A stretch of DNA of 64,000 nucleotides from JAZUCL01 sp045639125 (lineage in GTDB: Bacteria > Bacillota > Clostridia > Oscillospirales > QAMX01), in NCBI GenBank assembly GCA_045639125.1, contig JAZUCL010000021.1, forward strand, positions 1 to 64,000, given 5' to 3'. The notes under the pieces are model-generated. The model ran no database searches, was not told the DNA's origin, and saw only the letters and a program-made list of their open reading frames with translations. Made by a program: the position numbers and the translations under genes. Shown here piece after piece: positions 32,695-42,611 of the stretch (position 1 is its first letter; every line of letters starts with the position of its first letter).

Positions 32695-33873
32695 ATGCTA
32701 CAACGTAGTTTTCAGTATATGAAAGGTACTTTGCGTATAGCCGTTCTCGGTCCGTATCCTGAACGGTTTCTCAATTTGTGTGCGTCAGAAAGAATTGATG
32801 TTTGGTCATTGACACCTGTTGAACCTGGACGATTTGACGCAACTATATACTCGTCTGACTTTGTGCGTATTCACGCCTTTTCTGCACGTACAGGTTGTCG
32901 GGCAAAAATACTCAAGAAAAATGGTGTATACTTTACATCAAAACGAGTAAAGAAACGGTATGGTTTACTTGCAGGTGCGTTAGCGTTTTTTATTATGTGC
33001 GTTTCATTTTCTAATTTCGTATGGACGTTTGAGGTGACAGGTTGCGAAACGATAAGTCCATCACGAGTCCTTGCAGCGTTGGAGGCTGAGGGAATTGCAC
33101 CCGGTGTTCGTGCCGACAAGATACACCCTGAACAACTACGAAACAGAATTCTTTTACAGTTAGATGAATTGTCGTGGCTGACAGTTACTGTACAAGGAAG
33201 TCATGCGGTAGTTGATGTTCGAGAACGAATTGAAAAGCCTGAAATTATACCGCTAAATGAGCCGTGCGACGTGGTTGCATCTCAGTCAGGTCTTGTGACT
33301 ATGATGCTTGCAAAGGAAGGCCAGCCAATGAAGAAAAAAGGGGACCTTGTTATAAAAGGAGATTTGCTTATAAGCCACAGCGTACCTGTAACGAATACGG
33401 AGGAGGTACGAACTGTACACGCAATGGGGGAGGTATACGCACGTGTTTGGCGTACTGTCAGTGCTGTAACACCGCTATCTGTGAATGAAAAACGATACAC
33501 AGATCGTTCTTTTGAACGGTGGGGAATTATTTTTGGCACGAATCGAATAAATTTTTCAATAAATAGTGGTAATTTATATGAGAAATATGATAAAATAATA
33601 AATAGGTATGAGTTACGGGTAGGAGAGACAGTTTTACCTATCGCTCTTGTTCGTGAAACATACAAAGAATATGAGTGCGTTCAAGGAACTCTCGACCAGG
33701 AACGTGTAACTTTGTGCGGCGAGACAGTTGCCAATACAATGATTGACGAATTGTCACGAGGAGCAAAGACAACGCTACTGTCTTGTGATACAACAGTGGA
33801 CAATGGCGTTTTAGTTACTAAGATGATAAAAGAGTGTACAATACAAATTGGGGAAACCGTCCCCTTGGGATAA
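32695..33873 (+). CDS. yqfD: Sporulation protein YqfD
   Basis: About 392 residues. A single membrane helix near residue 93-110 (LLAGALAFFIMCVSFSNFVW) is followed by a large extracytoplasmic domain beginning FEVTGCETISPSRVLAALEAEGI (a POTRA-like module). This matches YqfD/SpoIV-like stage IV proteins. I chose the ATG at 32695 because AGGAGG ends 6 bases earlier; a GTG two codons upstream lies too close to it. It is second in the operon yqfC-yqfD-phoH. Confidence 0.88.
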   Translation: MLQRSFQYMKGTLRIAVLGPYPERFLNLCASERIDVWSLTPVEPGRFDATIYSSDFVRIHAFSARTGCRAKILKKNGVYFTSKRVKKRYGLLAGALAFFIMCVSFSNFVWTFEVTGCETISPSRVLAALEAEGIAPGVRADKIHPEQLRNRILLQLDELSWLTVTVQGSHAVVDVRERIEKPEIIPLNEPCDVVASQSGLVTMMLAKEGQPMKKKGDLVIKGDLLISHSVPVTNTEEVRTVHAMGEVYARVWRTVSAVTPLSVNEKRYTDRSFERWGIIFGTNRINFSINSGNLYEKYDKIINRYELRVGETVLPIALVRETYKEYECVQGTLDQERVTLCGETVANTMIDELSRGAKTTLLSCDTTVDNGVLVTKMIKECTIQIGETVPLG

Positions 33874-33910
33874 AGTCTTCTAAGACGATATACGAAAGGA
33901 GTAACTGATA

Positions 33911-34912
33911 ATGGAACAGATAATAAATGCGGAACGCTATGAACAAGTGATTGACGTATTTGGCTCGTTTGATGAGCATATCAGATTGATTGAATCTCAG
34001 TTGAATGTATCGGTAGTAAATAGAGATAACGAAATAAAGGTCAGCGGTGAGCCTGAGAATGTAATGCTTGCAGGAAAGGCGATAGACGGACTTTTGACGT
34101 TGTCGGCACGTGGTGAGCGTATTAACGCCCAAACGGTACAGTATATTATCAGTCTTGTACGTGAAGGTAGTGAAAGTAAAATATCCGATCTTGCAAAAGA
34201 TGTAATTTGTGTTACTATAAAAGGTAAGCCTATAAAACCAAAAACGATAGGTCAGAAGAAGTATGCCGATGCAATTCGTAAAAATACAGTTACTATTGGT
34301 GTGGGACCTGCCGGTACAGGTAAAACATATCTCGCCGTTGCGGCTGCCGTTGCGGCATTTCGTGACAAGCAGATAAATCGAATTATTATCACTCGTCCTG
34401 CCGTTGAAGCAGGTGAACGACTTGGATTTTTACCGGGTGATTTACAGTCAAAGGTTGACCCTTATCTTAGACCGTTATATGATGCATTATTTGATATGCT
34501 TGGTGCAGAAACGTATCAGCGGTATGTGGAACGTGGCAATATTGAGGTAGCACCTTTGGCGTATATGCGTGGTAGAACTCTTGACGACTCATTTATTATT
34601 CTTGATGAGGCACAAAATACCACTCCTGAACAGATGAAGATGTTCTTAACTCGTATCGGTTTTGGTTCACGTGCAATAGTCAACGGAGATATAACTCAAA
34701 TTGACTTGCCTGACGGAAAACAGAGTGGTTTGAAAGAGGCATTAAAAGTTCTTCGTGATATTGAGGGAATTGCAATTTGCGAATTTACAGACAAGGACGT
34801 TGTACGTCATGAACTTGTACAGCGTATTATCCGTGCCTATGAAAAGTACGACAAGGAAAAAGCACAGCGAAAGACACAGCGAAAATATACTGTGCATAAG
34901 GAAAAGGAATAA
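33911..34912 (+). CDS. phoH: PhoH-family ATPase
   Basis: 333 residues. N-terminal domain to about 110, then the P-loop GPAGTGKTYLAVAAAV and the DEAQNTTPEQMKMFLTRIG Walker B region. GDITQIDLP completes the PhoH ATPase core. The family is RNA-linked and is routinely found next to ybeY, suggesting a role in rRNA or RNA quality control. AAAGGAG precedes the ATG. The gene is 2 bases from ybeY. Confidence 0.95.
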   Translation: MEQIINAERYEQVIDVFGSFDEHIRLIESQLNVSVVNRDNEIKVSGEPENVMLAGKAIDGLLTLSARGERINAQTVQYIISLVREGSESKISDLAKDVICVTIKGKPIKPKTIGQKKYADAIRKNTVTIGVGPAGTGKTYLAVAAAVAAFRDKQINRIIITRPAVEAGERLGFLPGDLQSKVDPYLRPLYDALFDMLGAETYQRYVERGNIEVAPLAYMRGRTLDDSFIILDEAQNTTPEQMKMFLTRIGFGSRAIVNGDITQIDLPDGKQSGLKEALKVLRDIEGIAICEFTDKDVVRHELVQRIIRAYEKYDKEKAQRKTQRKYTVHKEKE

Positions 34913-34914
34913 TT

Positions 34915-35415
34915 ATGAAACATATAGTTACAATACACAGCGAAAAATCACATCTTGGCTCAACACCTGCACTACGCAGGCTTATGAAAGAGGCTATACG
35001 TGAGGCTCTTGAATTTGAGAAAGTAGAGTTTCTCTGTTCAGTAGCGGTAATGCTTACCGATGACGAGGGGATTTCTGCCATCAACTTGGAAACGAGAGGA
35101 ATTGACAACCCGACGGACGTACTTTCATTTCCTATGCTTTCATGGTATGATGGAGATGGTGACGAGCCAGGTGAAGATGCTATTGACCCTGAAAATGATA
35201 CAGTATTCTTAGGTGACATGGTGATAAATGTTGACAGAGTACGACAGCAAGGCGAGGAGTTTGGACACGGTTTTGACAGAGAATGTGCGTATTTGACGGT
35301 ACACTCAATACTCCATCTTCTTGGCTATGACCATGTTGACGATGAAAAGAGAAAGGCAGTTATGCGACAAAAGGAAGAGGCGATTATGTCACGTCTCGGA
35401 CTTTTACGTGACTAA
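34915..35415 (+). CDS. ybeY: Endoribonuclease YbeY (rRNA maturation)
   Basis: 166 residues. The zinc motif HSILHLLGYDH near residue 128 is the family signature, and NPTDVLSFPM and LGDMVI are also conserved. It matures rRNA 3' ends and degrades defective 70S ribosomes. It is tightly coupled to phoH and followed by era, a frequent arrangement in Firmicutes. Confidence 0.97.
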   Translation: MKHIVTIHSEKSHLGSTPALRRLMKEAIREALEFEKVEFLCSVAVMLTDDEGISAINLETRGIDNPTDVLSFPMLSWYDGDGDEPGEDAIDPENDTVFLGDMVINVDRVRQQGEEFGHGFDRECAYLTVHSILHLLGYDHVDDEKRKAVMRQKEEAIMSRLGLLRD

Positions 35416-35450
35416 AGTATTTATATAGACAAAAGAGAGGAAGATTATTT

Positions 35451-36338
35451 TTGAATATTACAAAGACGGGTATGTTTTCCATAGTAGGTCGACCAAATGT
35501 GGGGAAAAGTACGCTTCTCAACGCTTTGGCAGGGGAGAAGATTGCTATTGTATCAAACAAACCACAGACGACACGAAATCGTATTTCAGGCATTGTCAAT
35601 CGTGATGACAAGCAGTATATATTTATTGATACACCCGGTTTCCATAAACCTCGTACACGACTTGGAGACTATATGGTAAATGTAGTTGAGGAGTCTGTAA
35701 ACGATACTGATGTAGTGCTTCTTGTGGTTGAACCTCAACTACACGGCAAGCAGGAGGAAATCCTTGCTGAAAATATCAAGTCGAGTGGAGTGAACTCTAT
35801 TTTAATTATCAATAAAATTGATACGATAGAGAAAGAAAAACTCCTTGAAATAATCGCAGATTACAATACACTTCACGATTTTGATGCGATTATTCCTGTG
35901 TCGGCACAAAAGGGTGACGGACTTGAAATTCTCTTGTCTGAACTTGACAAATATCTTGTGGAAAGTGGAGCATTATTCCCGGAGGATATGCTAAGTGACC
36001 AGCCTGAAAAGGTTATTTTTGCCGAGTATATTCGTGAAAAAGCGTTGCGTTTACTTGACAGAGAAATTCCCCATGGTATTGCTGTTGAAATTGAAAAATT
36101 TGAGGAACGTGACAACGGAACATTGGAAATTGGTGCGGTTATATACTGTGAAAAGGACAGCCATAAGGGTATAATTATCGGTAAACAGGGAGCAATGTTA
36201 AAGAAAATTGGCTCACTTGCCCGTGCTGATATTGAGAAATTTACCGATACTAAGGTATATTTGACTCTATGGGTAAAGGTTAAAGAGGGCTGGCGTGACA
36301 ACAGATACTTAATGCGGAGTTTTGGATATGAATCTTAA
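35451..36338 (+). CDS. era: GTPase Era
   Basis: 295 residues. G1 GRPNVGKSTLLN, G3 DTPGFHKPR, G4 NKID and a C-terminal KH domain with IIGKQGAMLKKIGSLAR. It assists 16S rRNA 3'-end maturation in 30S assembly. The start is TTG preceded by GAGAGGAAG, the only sensible start before the G1 loop. Its last 11 bases overlap recO. Confidence 0.97.
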   Translation: MNITKTGMFSIVGRPNVGKSTLLNALAGEKIAIVSNKPQTTRNRISGIVNRDDKQYIFIDTPGFHKPRTRLGDYMVNVVEESVNDTDVVLLVVEPQLHGKQEEILAENIKSSGVNSILIINKIDTIEKEKLLEIIADYNTLHDFDAIIPVSAQKGDGLEILLSELDKYLVESGALFPEDMLSDQPEKVIFAEYIREKALRLLDREIPHGIAVEIEKFEERDNGTLEIGAVIYCEKDSHKGIIIGKQGAMLKKIGSLARADIEKFTDTKVYLTLWVKVKEGWRDNRYLMRSFGYES

Positions 36339-37098
36339 AACGAGAGGTCTCGTTATAGGTGAGCAGATCGTTAAGGAGAGTAACCGATACATTACCGTTT
36401 TGACTGAGAGTGAGGGACTTATAAGAGCGACGGCTTATGGTGCACAAAAGACATCAAGCCCAATTTCAGCACAAACAAGGCTGTTTGCCTGTGCAGACTT
36501 TAATTTCTCACAACGTAACGGATATTATAAAGTGGAAACGGCTGATACGGTGGAGACGTTTTTTGAACTGTCGGAGTCTGTTGAGAATGTAGCGGTAGCA
36601 TCATACTTTTGTGAACTCTTATCTGATGTGGCTATTGCAGGAGTGGCAGACGGTGAAATTTTGCGTCTTGCACTATATGCATTATATGCCCTTACAAAAC
36701 AGGGGTGCAATCACAGTCTTGTCAAAGCGGTATTTGAACTACGACTTATGGTTCTTTCAGGGTATGAGCCTGAATTCTGGTATTGCGGTGAGTGTGGCTG
36801 CCCTATAGAGGGAGAGGCTCGATTCTCTGTCACTGACGGTGTACTTGTATGTATGCGGTGCAAAAGGAAAACCATATCAGAGTGTATACTTACACCGTCG
36901 GCACTTGAGGCTATGCGGTATGTTCTTACTGCACCTGTAGAGAAAGTATTTCGCTTTACGCTTGGTAAAGAGTCTGAAAACTCAATGTCCGCAGCGAGTG
37001 AAGCATACGTACTTAAACAACTTGACAGAAGTTACCGTAGCCTTGATGTATATAAATCGGTAACGGCATTTTCTGCGGTAGCAGGTATTGAAACTTAA
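36328..37098 (+). CDS. recO: DNA repair protein RecO
   Basis: 256 residues. An OB-fold N-terminus (KTRGLVIGEQIVKESNRYITVLT) leads into a helical body and a four-Cys zinc finger (YCGECGCPI, then LVCMRCK), as in Gram-positive RecO. With RecR it loads RecA onto SSB-coated gaps. I chose the ATG at 36328 inside the end of era. Confidence 0.93.
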   Translation: MNLKTRGLVIGEQIVKESNRYITVLTESEGLIRATAYGAQKTSSPISAQTRLFACADFNFSQRNGYYKVETADTVETFFELSESVENVAVASYFCELLSDVAIAGVADGEILRLALYALYALTKQGCNHSLVKAVFELRLMVLSGYEPEFWYCGECGCPIEGEARFSVTDGVLVCMRCKRKTISECILTPSALEAMRYVLTAPVEKVFRFTLGKESENSMSAASEAYVLKQLDRSYRSLDVYKSVTAFSAVAGIET

Positions 37099-37128
37099 AC
37101 ATACGTTATATTGGAAAGGCAATCGTAT

Positions 37129-39519
37129 ATGACACTATATGAAAAGTCAATGAAAACTCTCGAACTGGATGCTGTGCTTAATGCATTATCGGCACAAGCA
37201 GTCAGTGAAATGGCGAAAGAGGAACTTATGAACTTAAAACCACTTCGCTATGTAGAGGATATTCAAAAGAAAATGACAGAGTGTGAAGATGCTATGCGTC
37301 TTATGCTCAAACGTCAAACGCCTGCATTTGCAGGACTTAAAGATTTGACGGCATCTATTAAACGTGCCCAGATGGGTGGCGTTTTGAATATGGCAGAACT
37401 TCTTAGTATTGCACGACTTCTTCGTACTGCACGGCAAATGAAAGATTACAACGCAGACGAGGAGCGGGAAACGTCTCTTGATCAGATGTTTCGTATGCTG
37501 TCGGCAAACAAATATTTAGAAGAAAAGATTGATAGTGCAATTCTATCGGAAGATGAAATATCAGACAGTGCATCGTCAGAACTTCTAAATATTCGCCGTC
37601 AAATGAGGTCTGTTAATAATCGTGTTCGTGAAGTACTTCATAAAATTATATCAAGTTCAAATTACTCTCGTTACTTGCAGGAAAATATAATAACTGTTCG
37701 TGGTGACAGATTTGTTGTACCTGTAAAGGCGGAGTTTCGTGGTGAAGTGCAGGGCCTTGTCCATGACGTAAGTGCAAGCGGTGCCACCTTATTTATAGAG
37801 CCTGTATCTGTCGTTGAGGCAAACAATGAACTGAAAATGCTTGCAGGACGTGAACAAAAGGAAATTGAGAGGATACTTGCTGAGTTTAGTGATGAGGTTG
37901 CAGGCTTTGCTGAGGGTATTATAGATGATATGCGTGTGTTAACATACCTTGACTGCGTATTTGCAAAGGCAAAGTATGCGTTGCAAATTGATGCCGTTAA
38001 GCCGACTGTAACAGATGATGGCTGTATTGACCTTGTACGTGCAAAACACCCTCTCCTTGAAAAGAAGAAGGCTGTACCTATTGATATACACATTGGAAAA
38101 ACGTATGATACACTCGTTATCACCGGCCCAAATACCGGTGGTAAGACGGTTGCACTTAAAACTCTTGGACTGTTGACGCTCATGGTACAGTGTGGACTCC
38201 ACATTCCTGTAAGTGAGAGAAGTAGTGTATCTTTGACAGGCAGTATATATGCCGATATAGGAGACGAACAAAGTATATCTCAATCTCTGTCTACATTCTC
38301 ATCTCACATGACAAATATTGTGGGAATTTTGTCGGAAATTGATGACAAAAGCCTCGTTCTGTTTGATGAACTTGGGGCAGGTACTGACCCTGTTGAGGGT
38401 GCGGCACTTGCAACGGCAATAATTGAAAATGTACGCAGAGTAGGGGCACGTGTTGCGGCAACTACTCACTATGCGGAACTTAAAAGTTATGCTCTTACAA
38501 CAAAAGGTGTTGAGAATGCGGCGTGTGAATTTGACGTGGAAACACTACGTCCTACTTATAGACTTCTTATCGGTATCCCGGGAAAATCTAATGCCTTTGC
38601 TATTTCAAAACGACTTGGACTTGACGAGAATATTATAGAAGAGGCACGCTCACTTCTTCATGCAGACAATGTAAAGTTTGAAGACATATTAAATGACTTG
38701 GAACGTCAGCGTCAGCAGATGGAAAAAGATTTGGCACAGGCAGAGTTTGCAAAACGTGATGCAGAAGAGGAACGCCGTCGTGCAAAACAATCCCGTGAGG
38801 CAATTTCAAGGGATAAGGAGCGTATTCTTGACAAAGCACGTCAAGATGCCCAGTCACTTCTTGACGATACAAGGGCAACAACAGAGGTCGTATATGCAGA
38901 ACTTGAAACGATGCGTAAAAAGGCACAGACAGATGCATTAAATGACAATTTGTATGAGGCAAAGGCGGCTTTAGGCAAAGGGCTTAACGACTTACAAAAG
39001 AAACTGTCGCCATATCAAAAACAGAAAACTGCACCTAAACCGTCTCGTCCGTTGAAGGTGGGAGATACTGTTGAACTGCTGTCAACAGGCACTCGTGCCA
39101 CAGTTATTGAAATTGGTTCAAAGGGCGATACATTTATACTCCAAGCAGGAATTTTGAAAATCAATGCAAAGTCAAATGAAGTGCGGTTGTGCGAAACTGA
39201 AAAGACTAATGTGCAGCAAATAATTCAAAGTAAATCGCCTGGCGTTTCTGTTCATATAGGCTCAAAGACTATGAATGCAACAACTGAAATTGACTTGCGT
39301 GGACAAAATAGCGATGATGCACTTATGGAACTGTCACGTTTTATGGATTCGAGTATAATGGCGAATCTGCCATCTATACGAATTATTCACGGAAAAGGTA
39401 CAGGTGTACTTCGTGCCGCAATTCATAATGTTCTTCGTCGTGACAAACGAATAAAAAGTTTTAGACTTGGAATGTATGGCGAAGGTGAGAACGGAGTTAC
39501 TATCGTTGAACTGCGATAA
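37129..39519 (+). CDS. mutS2: Endonuclease MutS2
   Basis: About 796 residues. MutS-type ATPase (TGPNTGGKTVALKTLGLL near residue 327; ABC signature region STFSSHM; Walker B SLVLFDELGAGTDP), a long coiled coil rich in Glu/Arg/Lys (about 510-620), a KOW-like segment (PLKVGDTVELLS), and a C-terminal Smr nuclease (DLRGQNSDDALMEL, IIHGKGTGVLR). In Firmicutes it rescues collided ribosomes and counters recombination. I chose the ATG at 37129 after GGAAAGG; a TTG 18 bases earlier is possible. Confidence 0.95.
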   Translation: MTLYEKSMKTLELDAVLNALSAQAVSEMAKEELMNLKPLRYVEDIQKKMTECEDAMRLMLKRQTPAFAGLKDLTASIKRAQMGGVLNMAELLSIARLLRTARQMKDYNADEERETSLDQMFRMLSANKYLEEKIDSAILSEDEISDSASSELLNIRRQMRSVNNRVREVLHKIISSSNYSRYLQENIITVRGDRFVVPVKAEFRGEVQGLVHDVSASGATLFIEPVSVVEANNELKMLAGREQKEIERILAEFSDEVAGFAEGIIDDMRVLTYLDCVFAKAKYALQIDAVKPTVTDDGCIDLVRAKHPLLEKKKAVPIDIHIGKTYDTLVITGPNTGGKTVALKTLGLLTLMVQCGLHIPVSERSSVSLTGSIYADIGDEQSISQSLSTFSSHMTNIVGILSEIDDKSLVLFDELGAGTDPVEGAALATAIIENVRRVGARVAATTHYAELKSYALTTKGVENAACEFDVETLRPTYRLLIGIPGKSNAFAISKRLGLDENIIEEARSLLHADNVKFEDILNDLERQRQQMEKDLAQAEFAKRDAEEERRRAKQSREAISRDKERILDKARQDAQSLLDDTRATTEVVYAELETMRKKAQTDALNDNLYEAKAALGKGLNDLQKKLSPYQKQKTAPKPSRPLKVGDTVELLSTGTRATVIEIGSKGDTFILQAGILKINAKSNEVRLCETEKTNVQQIIQSKSPGVSVHIGSKTMNATTEIDLRGQNSDDALMELSRFMDSSIMANLPSIRIIHGKGTGVLRAAIHNVLRRDKRIKSFRLGMYGEGENGVTIVELR

Positions 39520-39750
39520 ATTTGTAAAGTTTTTTCTCTAAAACATTAAATAATGTACTATTTTGTGAAAAAACATGGTACATTTCAATAATTATTGTGT
39601 AATTCACCCATTGAATAGAGAACAGCATATAGGTATAATACTACTATAAGTATATGTGTGGCGTTCAGACCTGTAAAAAGGTTTATGCTTGTAAATCGGG
39701 CAATTAGTTCGCTGTGCTGAACCAAAATTTGGAATAGGGAGCGATGAATT
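39520..39750. promoter_or_regulatory. Promoter and structured leader of the HPr-like gene
   Basis: TTGAAT (39611-39616) and TATAAT (39634-39639) with a 17-base spacer give a transcript from about 39646. The 105-base leader can pair GTTCAG (about 39664) with CTGAAC (about 39716) and holds smaller hairpins (ACCTGTAAAAAGGT). Before it, 39520-39600 has one A/T hairpin and no gene. Confidence 0.5.
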
Positions 39751-40014
39751 GTGTTTTCTAAGGAAGTACAGGTTCTAAATCATGTAGGCCTTTATGCAAA
39801 ACCCGCAACTTTATTTACCCAGAAAGCAAACGAGTTTAAGAGTACTATTTGGATTGAAAAAGAGGAACGCCGTGTGAATGCTAAAAGTTTACTTGGTATT
39901 TTGGCATTGAGCATCGGTAAGGGCGAAACAATGACAATTATTGCTGAGGGTAACGATGAGCAAGAGGCTGTTGTTGCTCTTGTTGAATTAGTTACATCAA
40001 ATTTCAGTGACTAA
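39751..40014 (+). CDS. HPr-like (Crh-type) phosphocarrier protein with Tyr15
   Basis: 87 residues, standard HPr size and fold. The PTS phosphorylation site is normally His15 in GLHARPA; here the segment is HVGLYAKPAT, with Tyr at exactly position 15. The regulatory Ser46 is kept (RVNAKSLLG). Loss of His15 with retention of Ser46 is the logic of Bacillus Crh (Gln15), which signals carbon status through CcpA and cannot pass phosphate to sugars. A Crh-like regulatory role is therefore more likely than transport. GTG start. Confidence 0.85.
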   Translation: MFSKEVQVLNHVGLYAKPATLFTQKANEFKSTIWIEKEERRVNAKSLLGILALSIGKGETMTIIAEGNDEQEAVVALVELVTSNFSD

Positions 40015-40044
40015 TTTTTGTGAAATTTATACGTTATCACGGAG

Positions 40045-40072
40045 AACCTCCCATATTTTGGGGGGTTTTTTA
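40045..40072 (+). terminator. Terminator of the HPr-like gene
   Basis: AACCTCCC-ATATTTT-GGGGGGTT with a following T-run. Confidence 0.85.
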
Positions 40073-40110
40073 TTATTATTACAAAAGTTACATTTTAGTT
40101 ACAAAAGTTG

Positions 40111-40139
40111 TTGACGAATTGAAAATTTTGTAGTATTAT
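40111..40139 (+). promoter_or_regulatory. uvrC promoter
   Basis: TTGACG (40111-40116) and TATTAT (40134-40139), spacer 17, 45 bases upstream of uvrC. Confidence 0.6.
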
Positions 40140-40184
40140 AGTAATTGTAAAAACGGAAATTTGCTTAAATAAGAAATTGGTATT

Positions 40185-42020
40185 ATGAACGAGTTTGAAT
40201 TGCGAAAAAAAGCATTAAGTTTACCCTTGAAATCAGGCGTATATTTGATGAAAAACAGCCGAGGCGTCATACTGTATGTCGGTAAGGCGAAGATATTACG
40301 CAATAGGGTATATTCCTACTTCCACGCAGCAGGTAGTCATACGGTAAAAGTGGCTACAATGGTATCTCATGTGAGTGATTTTGATGTCATCATTACGAAT
40401 ACTGAATTCGAGGCACTGATGCTTGAAAATTCTCTTATCAAACATCACAAGCCTAAGTACAATATTCTTCTTAAAGATGACAAGGGGTATCCGTTTATAC
40501 GAGTAGACGAGTCCCAAGCCTTTCCCTCCTTTTCCCTTGTCATGAAACGTGGCGATGATGGTGCAAAATATTTTGGACCGTATCGAGGGCGGCGAGTTGC
40601 AAACGAGGTTATTGACACCTTAAACGATACGTTTCGTTTGCCTGTGTGTACAAAGAAGTTCCCAAGAGACATTGGCAGGGTACGACCGTGTCTTAATAAA
40701 CACCTTGAAAAATGCGTTTGTGTATGTGACGGCAGTATAAGAAGCGAACAGTTTCATGAACTTATTAGCCAAGCAATAATGCTTTTAGAGGGGAAAAGTG
40801 GCAATTTAACGTCCGATTTACGTAAAAAAATGGAATTGGCAGCAGAGAACCTTGATTTTGAAAAGGCGGCACGTATTCGTGACCGAATTGCTGCAATTGA
40901 GAAACTCGGTCAACGACAGAAAGTTGTTGCAAATCGTGTTCCTGACATTGATATTGTGTGTATTTATCCGGGCTTGGTTCGTTCTTGCGGAGTAGTTCTT
41001 CACTACGTTGACGGAGCGTTGCTTGGAAAGGATATTGAGATTATAGATACAACTCTTGAACAAGGTGATTTGCCCGATGCCATGGAAGAATTTATCAAGC
41101 AATATTATCGTGTTCAATCTATGATTCCATCTCTTCTTGCAGTTAACTGTGAGATTGACGAAGACGGAGTAATTTCAAGTTGGCTTTCTCAGGAAGCGGG
41201 GCATAAAGTAACGATAGAAACCCCAAAGCGTGGAGATAAACGTAGGCTTATAGAATTGGCAATGGAAAATGCTTATGAAGAGGCACGTCTTGCCACTACT
41301 ACTGAGGAAAGAACAGCAAAGATTTTAGGTACTCTTGCCACGATGGCTGATATGAGTGAATTACCAACACGAATTGAAGCGTATGACATATCAAATACGG
41401 CGGGCGGAGAGAACGTAGGTGGCATGATTGTGCTTACGAATGGAAAGTTCAGCCGAGCAGACTACCGAAGGTTTCAAATTAAAAGCGTTGCAGGTCAAGA
41501 TGACTATGCATCAATGGCTGAAATGATTACAAGACGATTTGAAAACTTACTTTCTGCTGACAAAGGATTTAGTGACTCTCCTCAACTTGTGTTGATTGAC
41601 GGAGGTGCAACTCATGCGGCTACGGCAGTTGAGACTCTTAGACAACTTGGAGTGGCGGTGACAGTGCTTGGCATGGTAAAAGATGACAAGCATCGTACAC
41701 GAGCACTTGTGACGCCTGACGGCAGAGAGATAGGTCTTTTGACAACACCATCAGTTTTTGCATTTATTGGCACGATACAAGAGGAAGTTCATAGATATAC
41801 TATTGATTATCACCGCAAATTGCGTGGAAAGAAAATGACAGGTTCATCACTTGACGCTATTGATGGAATTGGCCCTCAACGGCGAAAAGCGTTGCTGAAA
41901 AGATTTCGTACCATTGAAGCGATACGGAATGCGACAGTTGAAGAATTGTCGCTGGCAGTACCAAAAAATGCTGCGAAAGCGGTGTATGACCACTATCACA
42001 ACAAAACGGAGAACAAATAA
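40185..42020 (+). CDS. uvrC: Excinuclease ABC subunit C
   Basis: 611 residues. N-terminal GIY-YIG nuclease (KSGVYLMKNSRGVILYVGKAK), a UvrB-interacting UVR motif (DLRKKMELAAENLDFEKAARIRD, near 205-230), an RNase H-like C-terminal nuclease (EAYDISNTAG, LVLIDGG) and helix-hairpin-helix (IDGIGPQRRKALLKRF). It makes both incisions in nucleotide excision repair. Its TAA overlaps the ATG of rsmD (TAATG). Confidence 0.97.
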   Translation: MNEFELRKKALSLPLKSGVYLMKNSRGVILYVGKAKILRNRVYSYFHAAGSHTVKVATMVSHVSDFDVIITNTEFEALMLENSLIKHHKPKYNILLKDDKGYPFIRVDESQAFPSFSLVMKRGDDGAKYFGPYRGRRVANEVIDTLNDTFRLPVCTKKFPRDIGRVRPCLNKHLEKCVCVCDGSIRSEQFHELISQAIMLLEGKSGNLTSDLRKKMELAAENLDFEKAARIRDRIAAIEKLGQRQKVVANRVPDIDIVCIYPGLVRSCGVVLHYVDGALLGKDIEIIDTTLEQGDLPDAMEEFIKQYYRVQSMIPSLLAVNCEIDEDGVISSWLSQEAGHKVTIETPKRGDKRRLIELAMENAYEEARLATTTEERTAKILGTLATMADMSELPTRIEAYDISNTAGGENVGGMIVLTNGKFSRADYRRFQIKSVAGQDDYASMAEMITRRFENLLSADKGFSDSPQLVLIDGGATHAATAVETLRQLGVAVTVLGMVKDDKHRTRALVTPDGREIGLLTTPSVFAFIGTIQEEVHRYTIDYHRKLRGKKMTGSSLDAIDGIGPQRRKALLKRFRTIEAIRNATVEELSLAVPKNAAKAVYDHYHNKTENK

Positions 42021-42595
42021 TGAGAGTAATAACAGGTATCGCAAGAGGCCGGAAACTTAAAAGCGTTGACGGAATGGACACTCGTCCTACAAGTGATCGC
42101 ACAAAGGAATCGGTTTTTAATATTATTCAATTCGATATAGAGGGACGTGCTGTACTTGACTTGTTTGCAGGTACGGGACAGTTGGGAATAGAGGCGTTGT
42201 CAAGAGGTGCAAGGTCTGCTGATTTTGTTGACCAGCGAGCAGATTGTGTCAAAGTTATAACTGAAAATGTCAAACATACAGGCTTTGAAACAGTATCTCG
42301 GATCCATCAGACCGACTACATGGCTTTTCTCTCACGAGCAAAGGCTGAAAGTTACGGACTTATTTTCCTTGACCCTCCTTACGGCAATTCAATGCTTCAA
42401 AAGAGTCTTGAAACTATCTTTAAGCGTGATTTGCTTATGACAGGCGGTTTAATCGTGTGCGAGGGACTTCGTACAGAGGAAATGCCTGACTCATTTGGTG
42501 CTTACGAAAAAGGCAAAGAGTATCTTTACGGTAAGAGTCGTATTCAACTATACATTAAGCGTGATGCGTGTGTTGATGACACGCAGAAAGCGTAA
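42020..42595 (+). CDS. rsmD: 16S rRNA (guanine966-N2)-methyltransferase RsmD
   Basis: 191 residues. MRVITGIARGRKLKS and RPTSDRTKESVFNI at the N-terminus, the SAM loop VLDLFAGTGQLGIEALSRGA and the catalytic FLDPPYGNS motif. It methylates G966 in 30S subunits. Adjacent to coaD, a conserved pairing in bacteria. Confidence 0.95.
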   Translation: MRVITGIARGRKLKSVDGMDTRPTSDRTKESVFNIIQFDIEGRAVLDLFAGTGQLGIEALSRGARSADFVDQRADCVKVITENVKHTGFETVSRIHQTDYMAFLSRAKAESYGLIFLDPPYGNSMLQKSLETIFKRDLLMTGGLIVCEGLRTEEMPDSFGAYEKGKEYLYGKSRIQLYIKRDACVDDTQKA

Positions 42596-42611
42596 AGAAG
42601 GGGCTGTTGAA

